64,000 nt of DNA, taken from contig JAEULW010000296.1 of NCBI GenBank assembly GCA_016793505.1, forward strand, positions 1 through 64,000, written 5' to 3'. Position numbers and translations under genes: made by a program. This document shows positions 8,415-16,556 of this stretch, one piece after another (positions within the stretch are counted from its first letter, which is position 1; each line of letters starts with the position of its first letter). The notes below the pieces were generated by a model. That model was not told the DNA's origin. It saw only the letters and a list, made by a program, of their open reading frames with translations, and made no database searches. The stretch comes from Methylobacteriaceae bacterium. GTDB taxonomy: Bacteria; Pseudomonadota; Alphaproteobacteria; Rhizobiales; Beijerinckiaceae.

Positions 8415-8428
8415 AAGGAGATGGCGGG

Positions 8429-9355
8429 ATGCGGCTTCGGGACATGATCAGCCGACGCGCGGCTCTGGGCGGCGCGGCCGCGCTCCTCGGCGCGGCGACG
8501 CTCGGCGCGGCGCGCGCCGCGCCTGTCGCGACGCTCGGCGCGCGGCGGATCGAGGTCGCCTCCGACGGCGGCTTTTCCTTGCCGCTCGGCATGCTCGCCC
8601 GCGACGTCGCGCCCGAGGCGCTGTTGGCCGAGCTGGCGGCCGCCGGCCTGTCGACGGAGCGCGCCGCGACCGTGCTCAACGTGACGCTGATCCGCGACGG
8701 CGAGGAGCTGACGCTGATCGACTGCGGCGCCGGCGGCAATTTCATGCCCGGCGCCGGCAAGCTCGGCGAGGCGCTCGACGCGGCGGGGGTCGATCGCGCG
8801 AAGGTCAAGCGCGTGCTCTTCACCCACGCCCATCCCGATCATCTCTGGGGCGCGCTCGATTCCTTCGACGAGGCGGCCTATCCCGAGGCGAGTTTCCACA
8901 TCGCCGCCGCCGAGCGCGACTTCTGGCTGTCGGCCGATGTGCTGTCGAAGCTGCCGGAGGATCGCCACGCCTTCGCCGCCGGCGCGCAGCGCATCCTGAA
9001 GGCGCTCGGAGACCGTGTTCAGACGTTCCGGCCCGGCGCCGAGGTCGCGCCCGGCGTCGTCGCCCTCGACACGGCGGGCCATACGCCCGGCCATGTCGCC
9101 TTCGCGGTGAGCGGCGGCGGGGCGAGCCTCGTCGTGCTCGGCGACGCGCTCACCCATCCCGCCCTGTCCTTCCGCCGGCCGGACTGGGCGACGGGGGCCG
9201 ATCAGGATCCGGCGCAGGCCGTCGCGACGCGGAAAAAGCTGCTCGATCGGCTGGCGACCGATCGGCTGCCCTTCATCGGCTATCACCTGCCGACGCCCGG
9301 CCTCGGCCGCGCCGAGGCGAAGGACGGCGCCTGGCGCTATTTGCCCGGCGGCTGA
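8429..9355 (+). CDS. exported MBL-fold metallo-hydrolase (Tat signal)
   Basis: The 308-residue protein starts at MRLRDMISRR; AAGGAG lies 8 nt before the ATG. The N-terminus has a twin-arginine signal (SRRAALGGAAALLGAATLGAARA), so it is probably exported folded with its metals. The metal-binding signature THAHPDH (H133, H135, D137, H138) and a later His in DTAGHTPGHVAF identify a metallo-beta-lactamase-fold hydrolase. Such proteins include lactonases, thiol-dependent hydrolases and AidB-like enzymes; the substrate cannot be told from sequence. The 3' end overlaps the convergent gene at 9337-9738 by 19 bp. Confidence 0.9.
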   Translation: MRLRDMISRRAALGGAAALLGAATLGAARAAPVATLGARRIEVASDGGFSLPLGMLARDVAPEALLAELAAAGLSTERAATVLNVTLIRDGEELTLIDCGAGGNFMPGAGKLGEALDAAGVDRAKVKRVLFTHAHPDHLWGALDSFDEAAYPEASFHIAAAERDFWLSADVLSKLPEDRHAFAAGAQRILKALGDRVQTFRPGAEVAPGVVALDTAGHTPGHVAFAVSGGGASLVVLGDALTHPALSFRRPDWATGADQDPAQAVATRKKLLDRLATDRLPFIGYHLPTPGLGRAEAKDGAWRYLPGG

Positions 9356-9738
9356 CGCTTCGGCGCGGCGCGCTTGACCGCGGCCTTGCGCGGCGCGGCG
9401 CGCTTCGTCGCGGCCTTGCGCGGCGCCCTCGACGCAGCTTTGACCGGCGCCGGCGCGGCTTCCTGCGCCGGCTTCGGCTCTTCGCTCGACTTCTCGCCCG
9501 ACTCCTCGCTGCGCGCCTCGCCGGCGAGAATCTGCAGCTTGCGCAGCGCCCGGCGCTCCGCCTTCATCGCCTTGAGTTCGGAGTCGATCGCCTCGCGCCC
9601 GGCCGGCGACATCAGCGCCGACGGACCCGACGCCAGAATGTCGGCGACCGCCGCGACGCCCTTTTCCGGCGCGCGACGCCGGGCGCTTTCATAGCGCTTC
9701 TTCAGTTTCTCGAAACGGCGACTGGACTTGTCGGACAT
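9337..9738 (-). CDS. hypothetical Lys/Ala-rich small basic protein
   Basis: I do not recognise this 133-residue protein. Residues 1-75 are charged and predicted helical (ERRALRKLQILAGEA). The last ~45 residues are low-complexity and rich in Ala, Lys, Arg and Pro, with near-repeats of the type KRAAPRKAAVKRAAPKR that resemble histone H1-like tails of nucleic-acid-binding proteins. GGGGAACC precedes the ATG. It lies downstream of the BKACE gene on the same strand (81 bp gap) and overlaps the 3' end of the convergent MBL gene. A DNA- or RNA-binding role is only suggested by composition. Confidence 0.65.
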   Translation of the reverse strand: MSDKSSRRFEKLKKRYESARRRAPEKGVAAVADILASGPSALMSPAGREAIDSELKAMKAERRALRKLQILAGEARSEESGEKSSEEPKPAQEAAPAPVKAASRAPRKAATKRAAPRKAAVKRAAPKRQPPGK

Positions 9739-9819
9739 GCTGGTTCCCCGATGCTCGGCGGCACCATGCGCAAGGGCGCTGTCACAATCCAGTCACATGA
9801 TCGTCGCGCCCCGGCGACG

Positions 9820-10752
9820 TCAGAACTTCACCTTGTCCGCGCCCTTCAGCTGCAGAATGTCGCGCGCCTCGGCGGGCGACGCGATCTCGAGGCCGAGACC
9901 CTCGATGATCTGGCGCGCCATTCTGACCTGCTGGGCGTTGGATTGCGCCAGCTTTCCGGCGCCGATCCACAGCGAGTCCTCGAGCCCGACGCGCACATTG
10001 CCGCCCATCGCGGCGGCCTGCGCGGCGATCTGCATCTGGTTGCGTCCGGCGCCGAGCACGCTCCAGCGGTAGTCCTTGCCGAACAGCCGGTCGGCGGTGC
10101 GCTTCATGTGCAGCACGTCTTCCGGATGCGGGCCGATGCCGCCGAGAATGCCGAACACCGACTGCACGAAGAAGGGCGGTTTGACGAGACCGCGCTCGAC
10201 GAAATGGGCCAGCGTGTAGAGATGGCCGATGTCGTAGCATTCGATCTCGAACCGCGTGCCGTTGTCGGCGCAGGTTTTCAGGATGAATTCGATGTCGGCG
10301 AACGTGTTGCGGAAGATGCGGTCGCGCGAGCCTTCCAGATAGGGCAGCTCCCAGTCGTGCTTGAACTCTTTGAATCGGTTCAGCATCGGGTAGAGGCCGA
10401 AATTCATCGACCCCATGTTGAGGCTCGCCACCTCCGGCGCGAAGTGATGCGCCGGGCCGACGCGCTCGGCCACCTGCATCGTCGGCGAACCGCCGGTGGT
10501 GATGTTGATGACGCAATCCGAGCGCTGCTTGATCACCTGCAGGAACGGCGCGAAAGCCTCGGGCCGCTGGTCCGGCTTGCCGTTCTGCGGATCGCGCGCA
10601 TGCAGATGCACGATCGCCGCGCCCGCTTCCGCCGCGCCGATCGCCGCATCGGCGATCTCCTGCGCGGTGATCGGCAGATGCGGCGACATCGACGGCGTGT
10701 GGATCGCCCCCGTCACCGCGCAGGTGATGATGACCTTGTTCGGCTTCGCCAT
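9820..10752 (-). CDS. beta-keto acid cleavage enzyme (BKACE, DUF849)
   Basis: The 310-residue protein starts at MAKPNKVIIT; its start is 2 nt after the stop of the dehydrogenase gene, so translation is coupled. BKACE enzymes use acetyl-CoA to split a beta-keto acid into acetoacetate and a new acyl-CoA; known members act on 3-keto-5-aminohexanoate, dehydrocarnitine or 3-oxoadipate. The zinc ligands are visible: H49 and H51 in IVHLHARD and E258 in VGLEDSLW. With the 3-hydroxyacid dehydrogenase and a Liv-type importer in the same operon, the likely order is import, oxidation at C3, then cleavage. A carnitine-type substrate is possible, but the thioesterase seen in carnitine clusters is absent. 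Confidence 0.93.
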   Translation of the reverse strand: MAKPNKVIITCAVTGAIHTPSMSPHLPITAQEIADAAIGAAEAGAAIVHLHARDPQNGKPDQRPEAFAPFLQVIKQRSDCVINITTGGSPTMQVAERVGPAHHFAPEVASLNMGSMNFGLYPMLNRFKEFKHDWELPYLEGSRDRIFRNTFADIEFILKTCADNGTRFEIECYDIGHLYTLAHFVERGLVKPPFFVQSVFGILGGIGPHPEDVLHMKRTADRLFGKDYRWSVLGAGRNQMQIAAQAAAMGGNVRVGLEDSLWIGAGKLAQSNAQQVRMARQIIEGLGLEIASPAEARDILQLKGADKVKF

Positions 10753-10754
10753 GA

Positions 10755-11702
10755 TCAGGACTCCGTGCTCGGCTTGCGCGCGGCGGCGCGCTTGTGGGCT
10801 TTCAGTTGCGCAAGGCGCGAGTCGCGCCATTTCGACAGTTCGGCGACGCGCTCGGCCGACGGCGCGCCGGGCCACTCCGCCATGACGCGCGCGACATTGT
10901 CGGCGCCGAACGGGTCAGCGAGGATGACGTCGTTCGCCATTCGGTCGAGCGAGGCGCCGTAGCGCGCGCAATAGTCGGGAATGCCGCCCGGCGCATTGAG
11001 CTCGATCGTCTCGAACGGCCCCATGAACGACCAGCGCAGGCCGAGCCCGTCCTTGATCGTCAGATCGAGATCCTGCGGCGAGCAGACGCCCGAGCCGACG
11101 ATGCGGAACGCCTCGGCCAGCAGCACCGCCTGCAGACGATTGAGCACGAAGCCCGGCAGTTCGCGTTTCAGCGTGATCGGCGACTGGCCGGCCTGCGCGT
11201 AGATCGCCCGCGCCCGCTCCACCACCGCGGGATCGGTCCAGTCCGCCGGGGCCAGTTCGACGATCGGCGCGAGATGCGGCGGATTGACCGGATGGGCGAC
11301 GAGACAGCGCGCCCGTCCCGGCAGCCCTTCGGAAAAGGCCGAGGCGACGATGAACGAGGTCGACGAGGCGAGGATCGTCTCCGGCGCGGCGAGCCGGTCC
11401 ATCTGCGCGAACAGGGCGCGCTTGGCCTCCAGCGTCTCCGGCCCGTTCTCCTGCACCAGAACGGCGCCGGCGAGCGCCGCGGCGAGATCATGCGCGATGG
11501 TCACGCGCGCCAGCGACGCCTCGACGTCGGCGACGAGCCCGAGCCCGCCGAATTCGCGCAGGCTGTCGCCGATGAAGCTCTTCGCTTGCGCCGTTGCGGC
11601 CGGAACGGCGTCGAACAGCGCGACGTCGAAGCCGTGGCTGCAGAACACCGTCGCCCAGGCCCGCCCGATCAGGCCCGAACCGACGATCGCGATCTTGCTC
11701 AT
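10755..11702 (-). CDS. 3-hydroxyacyl-CoA dehydrogenase-family protein (L-carnitine/L-gulonate dehydrogenase-like)
   Basis: This 315-residue cytoplasmic NAD-dependent dehydrogenase has the Rossmann motif IVGSGLIGRAW at residues 5-15, the central ENGPETLEAK and HPVNPPHLAPIVE segments, and the C-terminal 3HCDH helices (RELPGFVLNRLQ). The single-domain length and GSGLIG motif fit the branch acting on free hydroxy acids (lambda-crystallin/L-gulonate 3-dehydrogenase, L-carnitine dehydrogenase) rather than the long FadB type. It starts 10 nt after the LivMGF fusion gene and is followed at 2 nt by BKACE, so it probably makes the beta-keto acid that BKACE cleaves. Confidence 0.88.
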   Translation of the reverse strand: MSKIAIVGSGLIGRAWATVFCSHGFDVALFDAVPAATAQAKSFIGDSLREFGGLGLVADVEASLARVTIAHDLAAALAGAVLVQENGPETLEAKRALFAQMDRLAAPETILASSTSFIVASAFSEGLPGRARCLVAHPVNPPHLAPIVELAPADWTDPAVVERARAIYAQAGQSPITLKRELPGFVLNRLQAVLLAEAFRIVGSGVCSPQDLDLTIKDGLGLRWSFMGPFETIELNAPGGIPDYCARYGASLDRMANDVILADPFGADNVARVMAEWPGAPSAERVAELSKWRDSRLAQLKAHKRAAARKPSTES

Positions 11703-11712
11703 GCGTTTCCCT

Positions 11713-14232
11713 TCACAGCCAGAGCACCTTGCGGCGCAGATCGAGATCCTCGCGCAGCGCCTTCGATGGCCCGACATGCGTCACCCGGCCGCGCTCCAGC
11801 GCCACCGTCCGGTCGGACAACGCCAGCGCCAGATCGAGATGATGATCGACGATGACGATCGCGATGTCCTTGCGCAGCAAATGGAAGGCCTCGAACAGCT
11901 CTTCCGTAACCGCCGGCGACAGGCCTTCGAACGGCTCGTCGAGCAGCAGCACGCGCGTGTCGCCGGACAGCGCCCGCGCCACCGCCACCATCTGCTGCTC
12001 GCCGCCCGACAGATAGTCGGCCGGCGTGTCGAGCCGCTCCTTCAGGCGCGGGAAGAAGGCGAGCAGGCGCTCCTCGTCCCAATGCTTGCCGGCGCCGGTG
12101 AGGCGGCTGTGCCGGCCGAGGCCGAGATTTTCGCGCACGCTCATGCCGGCGAACAGGCCGCGCCCCTGCGGCACGAAACCGACGCCGGCGCGCGCGATGC
12201 GCCAGCTCGGCAGCCGCGCGATCGGCTCGCCGGCGAGCGCGATCTCGCCCGTGCGCGGCGGCGCGACGCCGATGATCGTCTTGAGCAGCGTCGACTTGCC
12301 GGCGCCGTTGCGGCCGAGCAGGGCGATCACCTCGTTGTCGCGCAGCTCGAGCGACACGCCGTCGAGAATGTGGCTCTTGCCGTAATAGGTGTGGACGTCC
12401 TGCAGCGCCAGCAGCGTCTGCGCGCCGGCCTGCGACTCGCGCGGCTTCCCGGCGATCGCGTGCGCGCCGGAGCCGATATAGACCTCCTGCACCTCCGGCG
12501 AGGAGCGCGCGTCCTCCACCGCGCCGTCGACCAGCACGGCGCCGTCGTTCATCACGGTGACATGATCGGCGATCTGGAAGACGCGGTCGATGTCGTGCTC
12601 GACGAGCAGCACGGGAATGTCCTTCGACAGCGTCTTGATCAGATCGCCGACGCGGCCGCGCTCGGCCGCCGCGAGGCCGGCGAGCGGCTCGTCGAGCAGC
12701 AGGATGCGCGGACGCGTCGCCAGCGCCAGACCCATGTCGAGCAGGCGCTGCCCGCCATAGGAGAGCGAGCCCGCCTCGGCGCGCTCGGCCCCGGCGAGGC
12801 CGGTCCAGCGCATCAGCTCGGCCGTCTCGGCGCCGACGCCCTCGAGCGTCGCGGCCGCGCGCCAGACATTCATGCGATGGCGATGCCGCGCCTGCACGGC
12901 GAGGCGGATGTTCTCCTCGACGCTGAGCGCCGTAAACAGGCTGGTGATCTGGAACGAGCGGCCGACGCCGGCGCGCGTGATCGCCTCCGGCGCGAGGCCG
13001 GAGATCGTCCGCCCGTCGAGCGTGACGCGCCCCTCGTCGGGCGGAAACAGGCCGGAGACGAGGTTGAACGCCGTCGTCTTGCCCGCCCCGTTCGGCCCGA
13101 TCAGCGCATGCAGCGTCCGGTCGGCGACGGCGAAGCTGACGCCGCGCACGGCGCGGATGCCGCCGAAACTCTTGGCGACGCCCTCGACGATCAGCGCCGG
13201 CGCCGCCTCATGCGACTCGCGGATCAGCGCCGCCGGCACGGGTCCGGAGGCGCCCGCCTGGCGATTGGCCATCGCCGCCGCGTCGATCGTCTCCTTGCGG
13301 AACGGCTTCGTCAGCCGGCCCGCGACGCCGACCAGCCCGTCCGGCGAGAACACGATGAAGCCGACGAACAGCAGACCGAACCAGAGCAGCCAGTTCTCGG
13401 TGACCGTCGACAGATATTCGCGGAACAGGATGAAGAACAGCGCGCCCAGCGCCGGCCCGAGGAAGGAGCGCATGCCGCCGATCACGACCATCGCCAGCAA
13501 TTCGCCGGAGAAGGCGACCGAGATCGGCTCGGCTGAGGTCATGCGGTTGTTGAACATCAGGAGCACGCCGGCGAGCCCGGTCAGCGTCGCCGACAGCGTG
13601 AAGGCGATCAGCTTGTAGGCGTTGGTCGGATAGCCGATGAAGCGGGCCCGCGTCTCGTTCTCGCGGATCGCCGACAGCACCGCGCCGACGGGCGAGCGGT
13701 GGAACCGCCACAGCGCCAGAACGCCGAGAAAGGCGATGCCCGCCACGAAGGCGTAATAGGCGCTCGAGGCTTCGAAATCGAGGCCGAACCAGACCGGCCG
13801 CGTGATGCCGCCGAGGCCGTTCTCGCCGCCTGTCACCGCCGTCCAGCGGAAGGCGATGACATAGAGCATCGCCGACAGCGCCAGCGTCAGCAGCGAGAAA
13901 TAGACGCCGCGCCGGCGCAGGATCAGCGCGCCGAAACCCGCCGCCAGGAGCGCGATGACGATCAGCGCCGTCGCCGCCGGCAGGACGAAGGAGCCGGGAA
14001 ACAGATTGCGCTGCGCAAGGCCGGCGACATAGGCGGCGAGGCCGAACCAGGCGCCATGCCCGAAGCTGACCAGCCCGGTCTGTCCCACCAGCACGTTGAG
14101 CGCCATGCAGGCGAGCGCGAAAACGACCACTTCGGTCGCCGACGTCCAGGTCAGGCCGATCGCATTGAGCCCGAAGGGCAGGGCGATCAGGCCGAATGCG
14201 GCGACGAGGAGCGAGCGGAGATCCGGCGTCAT
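11713..14232 (-). CDS. fused LivM-LivG-LivF: HAAT-family permease plus two ATPases in one polypeptide
   Basis: One open frame of 839 codons has no internal stop. Residues 1-~310 are a LivM-type permease with multiple membrane segments and the QTGLVSFGHGAWFGLAAY motif. Residues ~345-590 are a LivG-type ATPase: Walker [10 protein letters not shown] at 379-387, signature LSYGGQ at 490-495 and LLLDEP at 511-516. Residues ~605-839 are a LivF-type ATPase: GRNGAGKST at 640-648, LSGGEQ at 741-746 and LLLDEP at 762-767. Linkers of ~30 and ~15 residues join the parts. LivM-LivG fusions are fairly common in Hyphomicrobiales, while fusing all three is rarer. It works with LivH, encoded 4 nt upstream, and the binding protein at 15180. 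Confidence 0.95.
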   Translation of the reverse strand: MTPDLRSLLVAAFGLIALPFGLNAIGLTWTSATEVVVFALACMALNVLVGQTGLVSFGHGAWFGLAAYVAGLAQRNLFPGSFVLPAATALIVIALLAAGFGALILRRRGVYFSLLTLALSAMLYVIAFRWTAVTGGENGLGGITRPVWFGLDFEASSAYYAFVAGIAFLGVLALWRFHRSPVGAVLSAIRENETRARFIGYPTNAYKLIAFTLSATLTGLAGVLLMFNNRMTSAEPISVAFSGELLAMVVIGGMRSFLGPALGALFFILFREYLSTVTENWLLWFGLLFVGFIVFSPDGLVGVAGRLTKPFRKETIDAAAMANRQAGASGPVPAALIRESHEAAPALIVEGVAKSFGGIRAVRGVSFAVADRTLHALIGPNGAGKTTAFNLVSGLFPPDEGRVTLDGRTISGLAPEAITRAGVGRSFQITSLFTALSVEENIRLAVQARHRHRMNVWRAAATLEGVGAETAELMRWTGLAGAERAEAGSLSYGGQRLLDMGLALATRPRILLLDEPLAGLAAAERGRVGDLIKTLSKDIPVLLVEHDIDRVFQIADHVTVMNDGAVLVDGAVEDARSSPEVQEVYIGSGAHAIAGKPRESQAGAQTLLALQDVHTYYGKSHILDGVSLELRDNEVIALLGRNGAGKSTLLKTIIGVAPPRTGEIALAGEPIARLPSWRIARAGVGFVPQGRGLFAGMSVRENLGLGRHSRLTGAGKHWDEERLLAFFPRLKERLDTPADYLSGGEQQMVAVARALSGDTRVLLLDEPFEGLSPAVTEELFEAFHLLRKDIAIVIVDHHLDLALALSDRTVALERGRVTHVGPSKALREDLDLRRKVLWL

Positions 14233-14236
14233 CGGC

Positions 14237-15106
14237 TCACTCGAAGCGCTGGATGCGTTCGCCGAACAGGCCGCGCGGGCGCACCAGCAGCACGATCAGC
14301 ATCATCAGATAGATCGCCGCCGTCGAGCCGGCGGGATAGTCGATCGCCACCATGAAGCCCTTGACGAGGCCGACCAGCAGCGCGGCGACGACGACGCCCC
14401 AGAACGAGCCGAGCCCGCCGATGACGCAGACGACGAAGGCCGGCGTGATGATCTCCTGACCCATCGCCGGATGGATGGCGTAGATCGGCGCGAGCAGGAC
14501 GCCGGCAAGGCCCGCAAGGCCGATGCCGAGCGCGGCGACCGACGTCATGTAGGGCTGCAGCGAAATGCCGAGCGCGCCGACCATGTCGGGATTCTGCACG
14601 CCGGCGCGCACCACGCGGCCGAACGAGGTTCTGTTGAGCAGCAGCCAGATCAGCGCGACGCAGACCACCGCGACGCCGATCAGCAGCGTGCGGTAATAGC
14701 TGTAGACGAAGTCGCCGACGAAAATCTGCCCGCGCAATTCGCGCGGCATGGAATAGGACAGCGGCGGCGCGCCGAAGACCCAGCGCAGCGCCTGCTCGGC
14801 GCACATCGCGAGGCCGAAGGTGAGCAGCAGCGACAGGATCGGATCGGCGCGATAGAAGCGCCGGAACAAGAGCCGTTCGATCGCCATGCCGATCAGCGCC
14901 ACGGCGACCGGCGCGGCGACGAACGAGCCGGAAAAGCCGATGTAAGGCGAGAACACGATCGTCAGATAGGCGCCGAGCGCATAGAACGCGCCATGCGCCA
15001 GATTGACGATGCCGCCGAGCGAGAAGATCAGCGACAGGCCGAGCGCGATCAGGAGATAGTAGACGCCGTCGAGCAGGCCGTTCAGCATCTGCTGGAGAAA
15101 GAGCAT
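14237..15106 (-). CDS. branched-chain amino acid-type ABC permease, LivH family
   Basis: The 289-residue inner-membrane protein has about eight hydrophobic segments and the LivH marks GLSLIFSLGGIVNLAHGAFYALGAY near the N-terminus and FVVCVIGGLGSFWG near the C-terminus. It forms the transmembrane channel together with the LivM part of the fusion protein encoded 4 nt downstream. The binding-protein gene lies 73 bp upstream, with a strong hairpin in the gap. Substrates of this family range from branched amino acids to amides, urea and aromatic acids. Confidence 0.93.
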   Translation of the reverse strand: MLFLQQMLNGLLDGVYYLLIALGLSLIFSLGGIVNLAHGAFYALGAYLTIVFSPYIGFSGSFVAAPVAVALIGMAIERLLFRRFYRADPILSLLLTFGLAMCAEQALRWVFGAPPLSYSMPRELRGQIFVGDFVYSYYRTLLIGVAVVCVALIWLLLNRTSFGRVVRAGVQNPDMVGALGISLQPYMTSVAALGIGLAGLAGVLLAPIYAIHPAMGQEIITPAFVVCVIGGLGSFWGVVVAALLVGLVKGFMVAIDYPAGSTAAIYLMMLIVLLVRPRGLFGERIQRFE

Positions 15107-15132
15107 CGGCGTCGTCTTGTTGGGGAAATGAG

Positions 15133-15158
15133 CGCCCGCGCGCCGCGACGCGCGGGCG
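15133..15158 (-). other. intercistronic hairpin between livJ and livH
   Basis: A perfect 10-bp stem (CGCCCGCGCG with CGCGCGGGCG) and a 6-nt loop lie in the 73-bp gap between the binding-protein and permease genes. No T-run follows on the transcribed strand. Such hairpins typically protect the upstream binding-protein message from 3' decay, or attenuate readthrough, so that binding protein is made in excess. Confidence 0.6.
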
Positions 15159-15179
15159 GGAGATAGCGGCGCCTGAGGC

Positions 15180-16430
15180 TCAGGCGAACTTGCAGCTCGC
15201 CTCTTCCGGCGTCGTGGCGATCACTTCGAGGCTCTCATTGGGGCCGGGAACCGGCGCCGAGGACGTGAAGAGATCCCACTGGTTCTTCACCTGCGCCGCC
15301 GGCAGCGCTGTGATCGTGTACATCTCGTGCATCATCTGGTGGTCGGAGGCCCGGAAATAGCCCTCGCGCGTCTTCAGGATGTCGAACTTCGCGCCCTTCT
15401 CCCAATGCTCCATCAGCTTGGCGGAGTCGGTCGATTTCGTCTCGGTGATCGACTGGGCGAGAATCTTCATCATCATGTAGTCGCCCCAGGCCTGGTTCTC
15501 GGGCGGCTTGCCGTATTTCTTGGTGAACGCGGCGACGAACTTCTTCGAGCCGGGCGTGTCGAGCAGGTGGTGCCACACGACCGGCCATGTGCCGGCGAAA
15601 TTGTCCTTGCCCGCCGCCCAGGCGAGCGCAGTGTCGAAGCCGAAGCCGGCGGCGGGCTGCGACAGGCCGAATTCGGCGTACTGCTTCAGGAAGTTCGTCA
15701 CCTGATTGCCGGCGAGGTTGGTGATGACGACGTCCGGCTTCGCGTTGCGGATCTTCAGGAGATAGCCGGAGAAGTCGGTCGCATCCGTCGGCACCAGATC
15801 GTCGGCGAGCAGCTCGCCCTTGTTCTGCGCGAAGAAGCGCTTGGCGACGTTGGTGAGATCGTGGCCGAAGGCGTAGTCGGCAGTCAGCGAATAGATTTTC
15901 TTGCCCGAGATCAGCCCCTGCTGCAGCAGCGCGCGGCCCGCGGTCTTCACATACATCGAGTTCTGGCTCTCGATGTGGAACATGTATTTCTTGCAGTCCT
16001 TGCCGCGCAGCGCGTCGGAATTGCCGCCGGTGTTGATGAACAGCGTCTTGGTGCGGTCGGCGACCTGCGCGATGGTCAGGCACGAGGCCGAGGAAATCTC
16101 GCCGACGATCGCCATCACCTTGTCGCGCTCGATCATGCGCTCGGCCTTGACGGAGGCGGTCTGCGGATTGACCGAATCCTCCTTCAAAACTTCCAGCTTG
16201 CGGCCGGCGATGCCGCCCGCGCCGTTGATCTCCTCCACCGCGAGGTCGACCGCCATCACCGCGAATTCGCCGAGCGGGCCGAGGAAGCCGGTGCGCGGCG
16301 TCAGATGCCCGATGCGGATGACGTCGGCCTGCGCGCGCGAAATCGCCGGCATGCCGATCCCGGCGGCGAGGGCGGCCGAGCCGGCGCCCTTGATCAGGCC
16401 GCGACGCGTGGGACGCAGAATCTTGTCCAT
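15180..16430 (-). CDS. HAAT-type periplasmic substrate-binding protein (LivJ-like)
   Basis: The 416-residue protein starts at MDKILRPTRR (GGGAGG 6 nt upstream). It has a twin-arginine-like export signal (RRGLIKGAGSAALAAGIGMPAISRA) and the two-domain Peripla_BP_6 fold: IRIGHLTPRTGFLGPLG, AVEEINGAGGIAGRKLE and IVGEISSASC. It captures the substrate for the LivH/LivMGF transporter that follows. It is the first gene of a five-gene minus-strand operon ending in a hydroxyacid dehydrogenase and BKACE, and it diverges from a GntR/FCD regulator across a 126-bp spacer containing a perfect palindrome. Confidence 0.92.
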   Translation of the reverse strand: MDKILRPTRRGLIKGAGSAALAAGIGMPAISRAQADVIRIGHLTPRTGFLGPLGEFAVMAVDLAVEEINGAGGIAGRKLEVLKEDSVNPQTASVKAERMIERDKVMAIVGEISSASCLTIAQVADRTKTLFINTGGNSDALRGKDCKKYMFHIESQNSMYVKTAGRALLQQGLISGKKIYSLTADYAFGHDLTNVAKRFFAQNKGELLADDLVPTDATDFSGYLLKIRNAKPDVVITNLAGNQVTNFLKQYAEFGLSQPAAGFGFDTALAWAAGKDNFAGTWPVVWHHLLDTPGSKKFVAAFTKKYGKPPENQAWGDYMMMKILAQSITETKSTDSAKLMEHWEKGAKFDILKTREGYFRASDHQMMHEMYTITALPAAQVKNQWDLFTSSAPVPGPNESLEVIATTPEEASCKFA

Positions 16431-16500
16431 GGAGAACCTCCCGTTCGATCTTGTCGGACCGTGTCGCGGCGGAGCGTTCGGACCGCGCCCCTTGCCGCCG

Positions 16501-16514
16501 TCTGTGATCACAGA
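16501..16514. promoter_or_regulatory. perfect 14-bp palindrome, probable GntR/FCD operator
   Basis: TCTGTGATCACAGA is a perfect inverted repeat in the 126-bp spacer between the divergent livJ-like gene (minus) and the GntR-family regulator gene (plus), 42 bp before the regulator's GTG. GntR/FadR-type proteins bind short palindromes of this kind, so the regulator may control both its own gene and the importer operon. Confidence 0.6.
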
Positions 16515-16556
16515 TAGTTTGGCGCCATCCGGCGCGCTTGTCCAGTCGCCGCAGCG

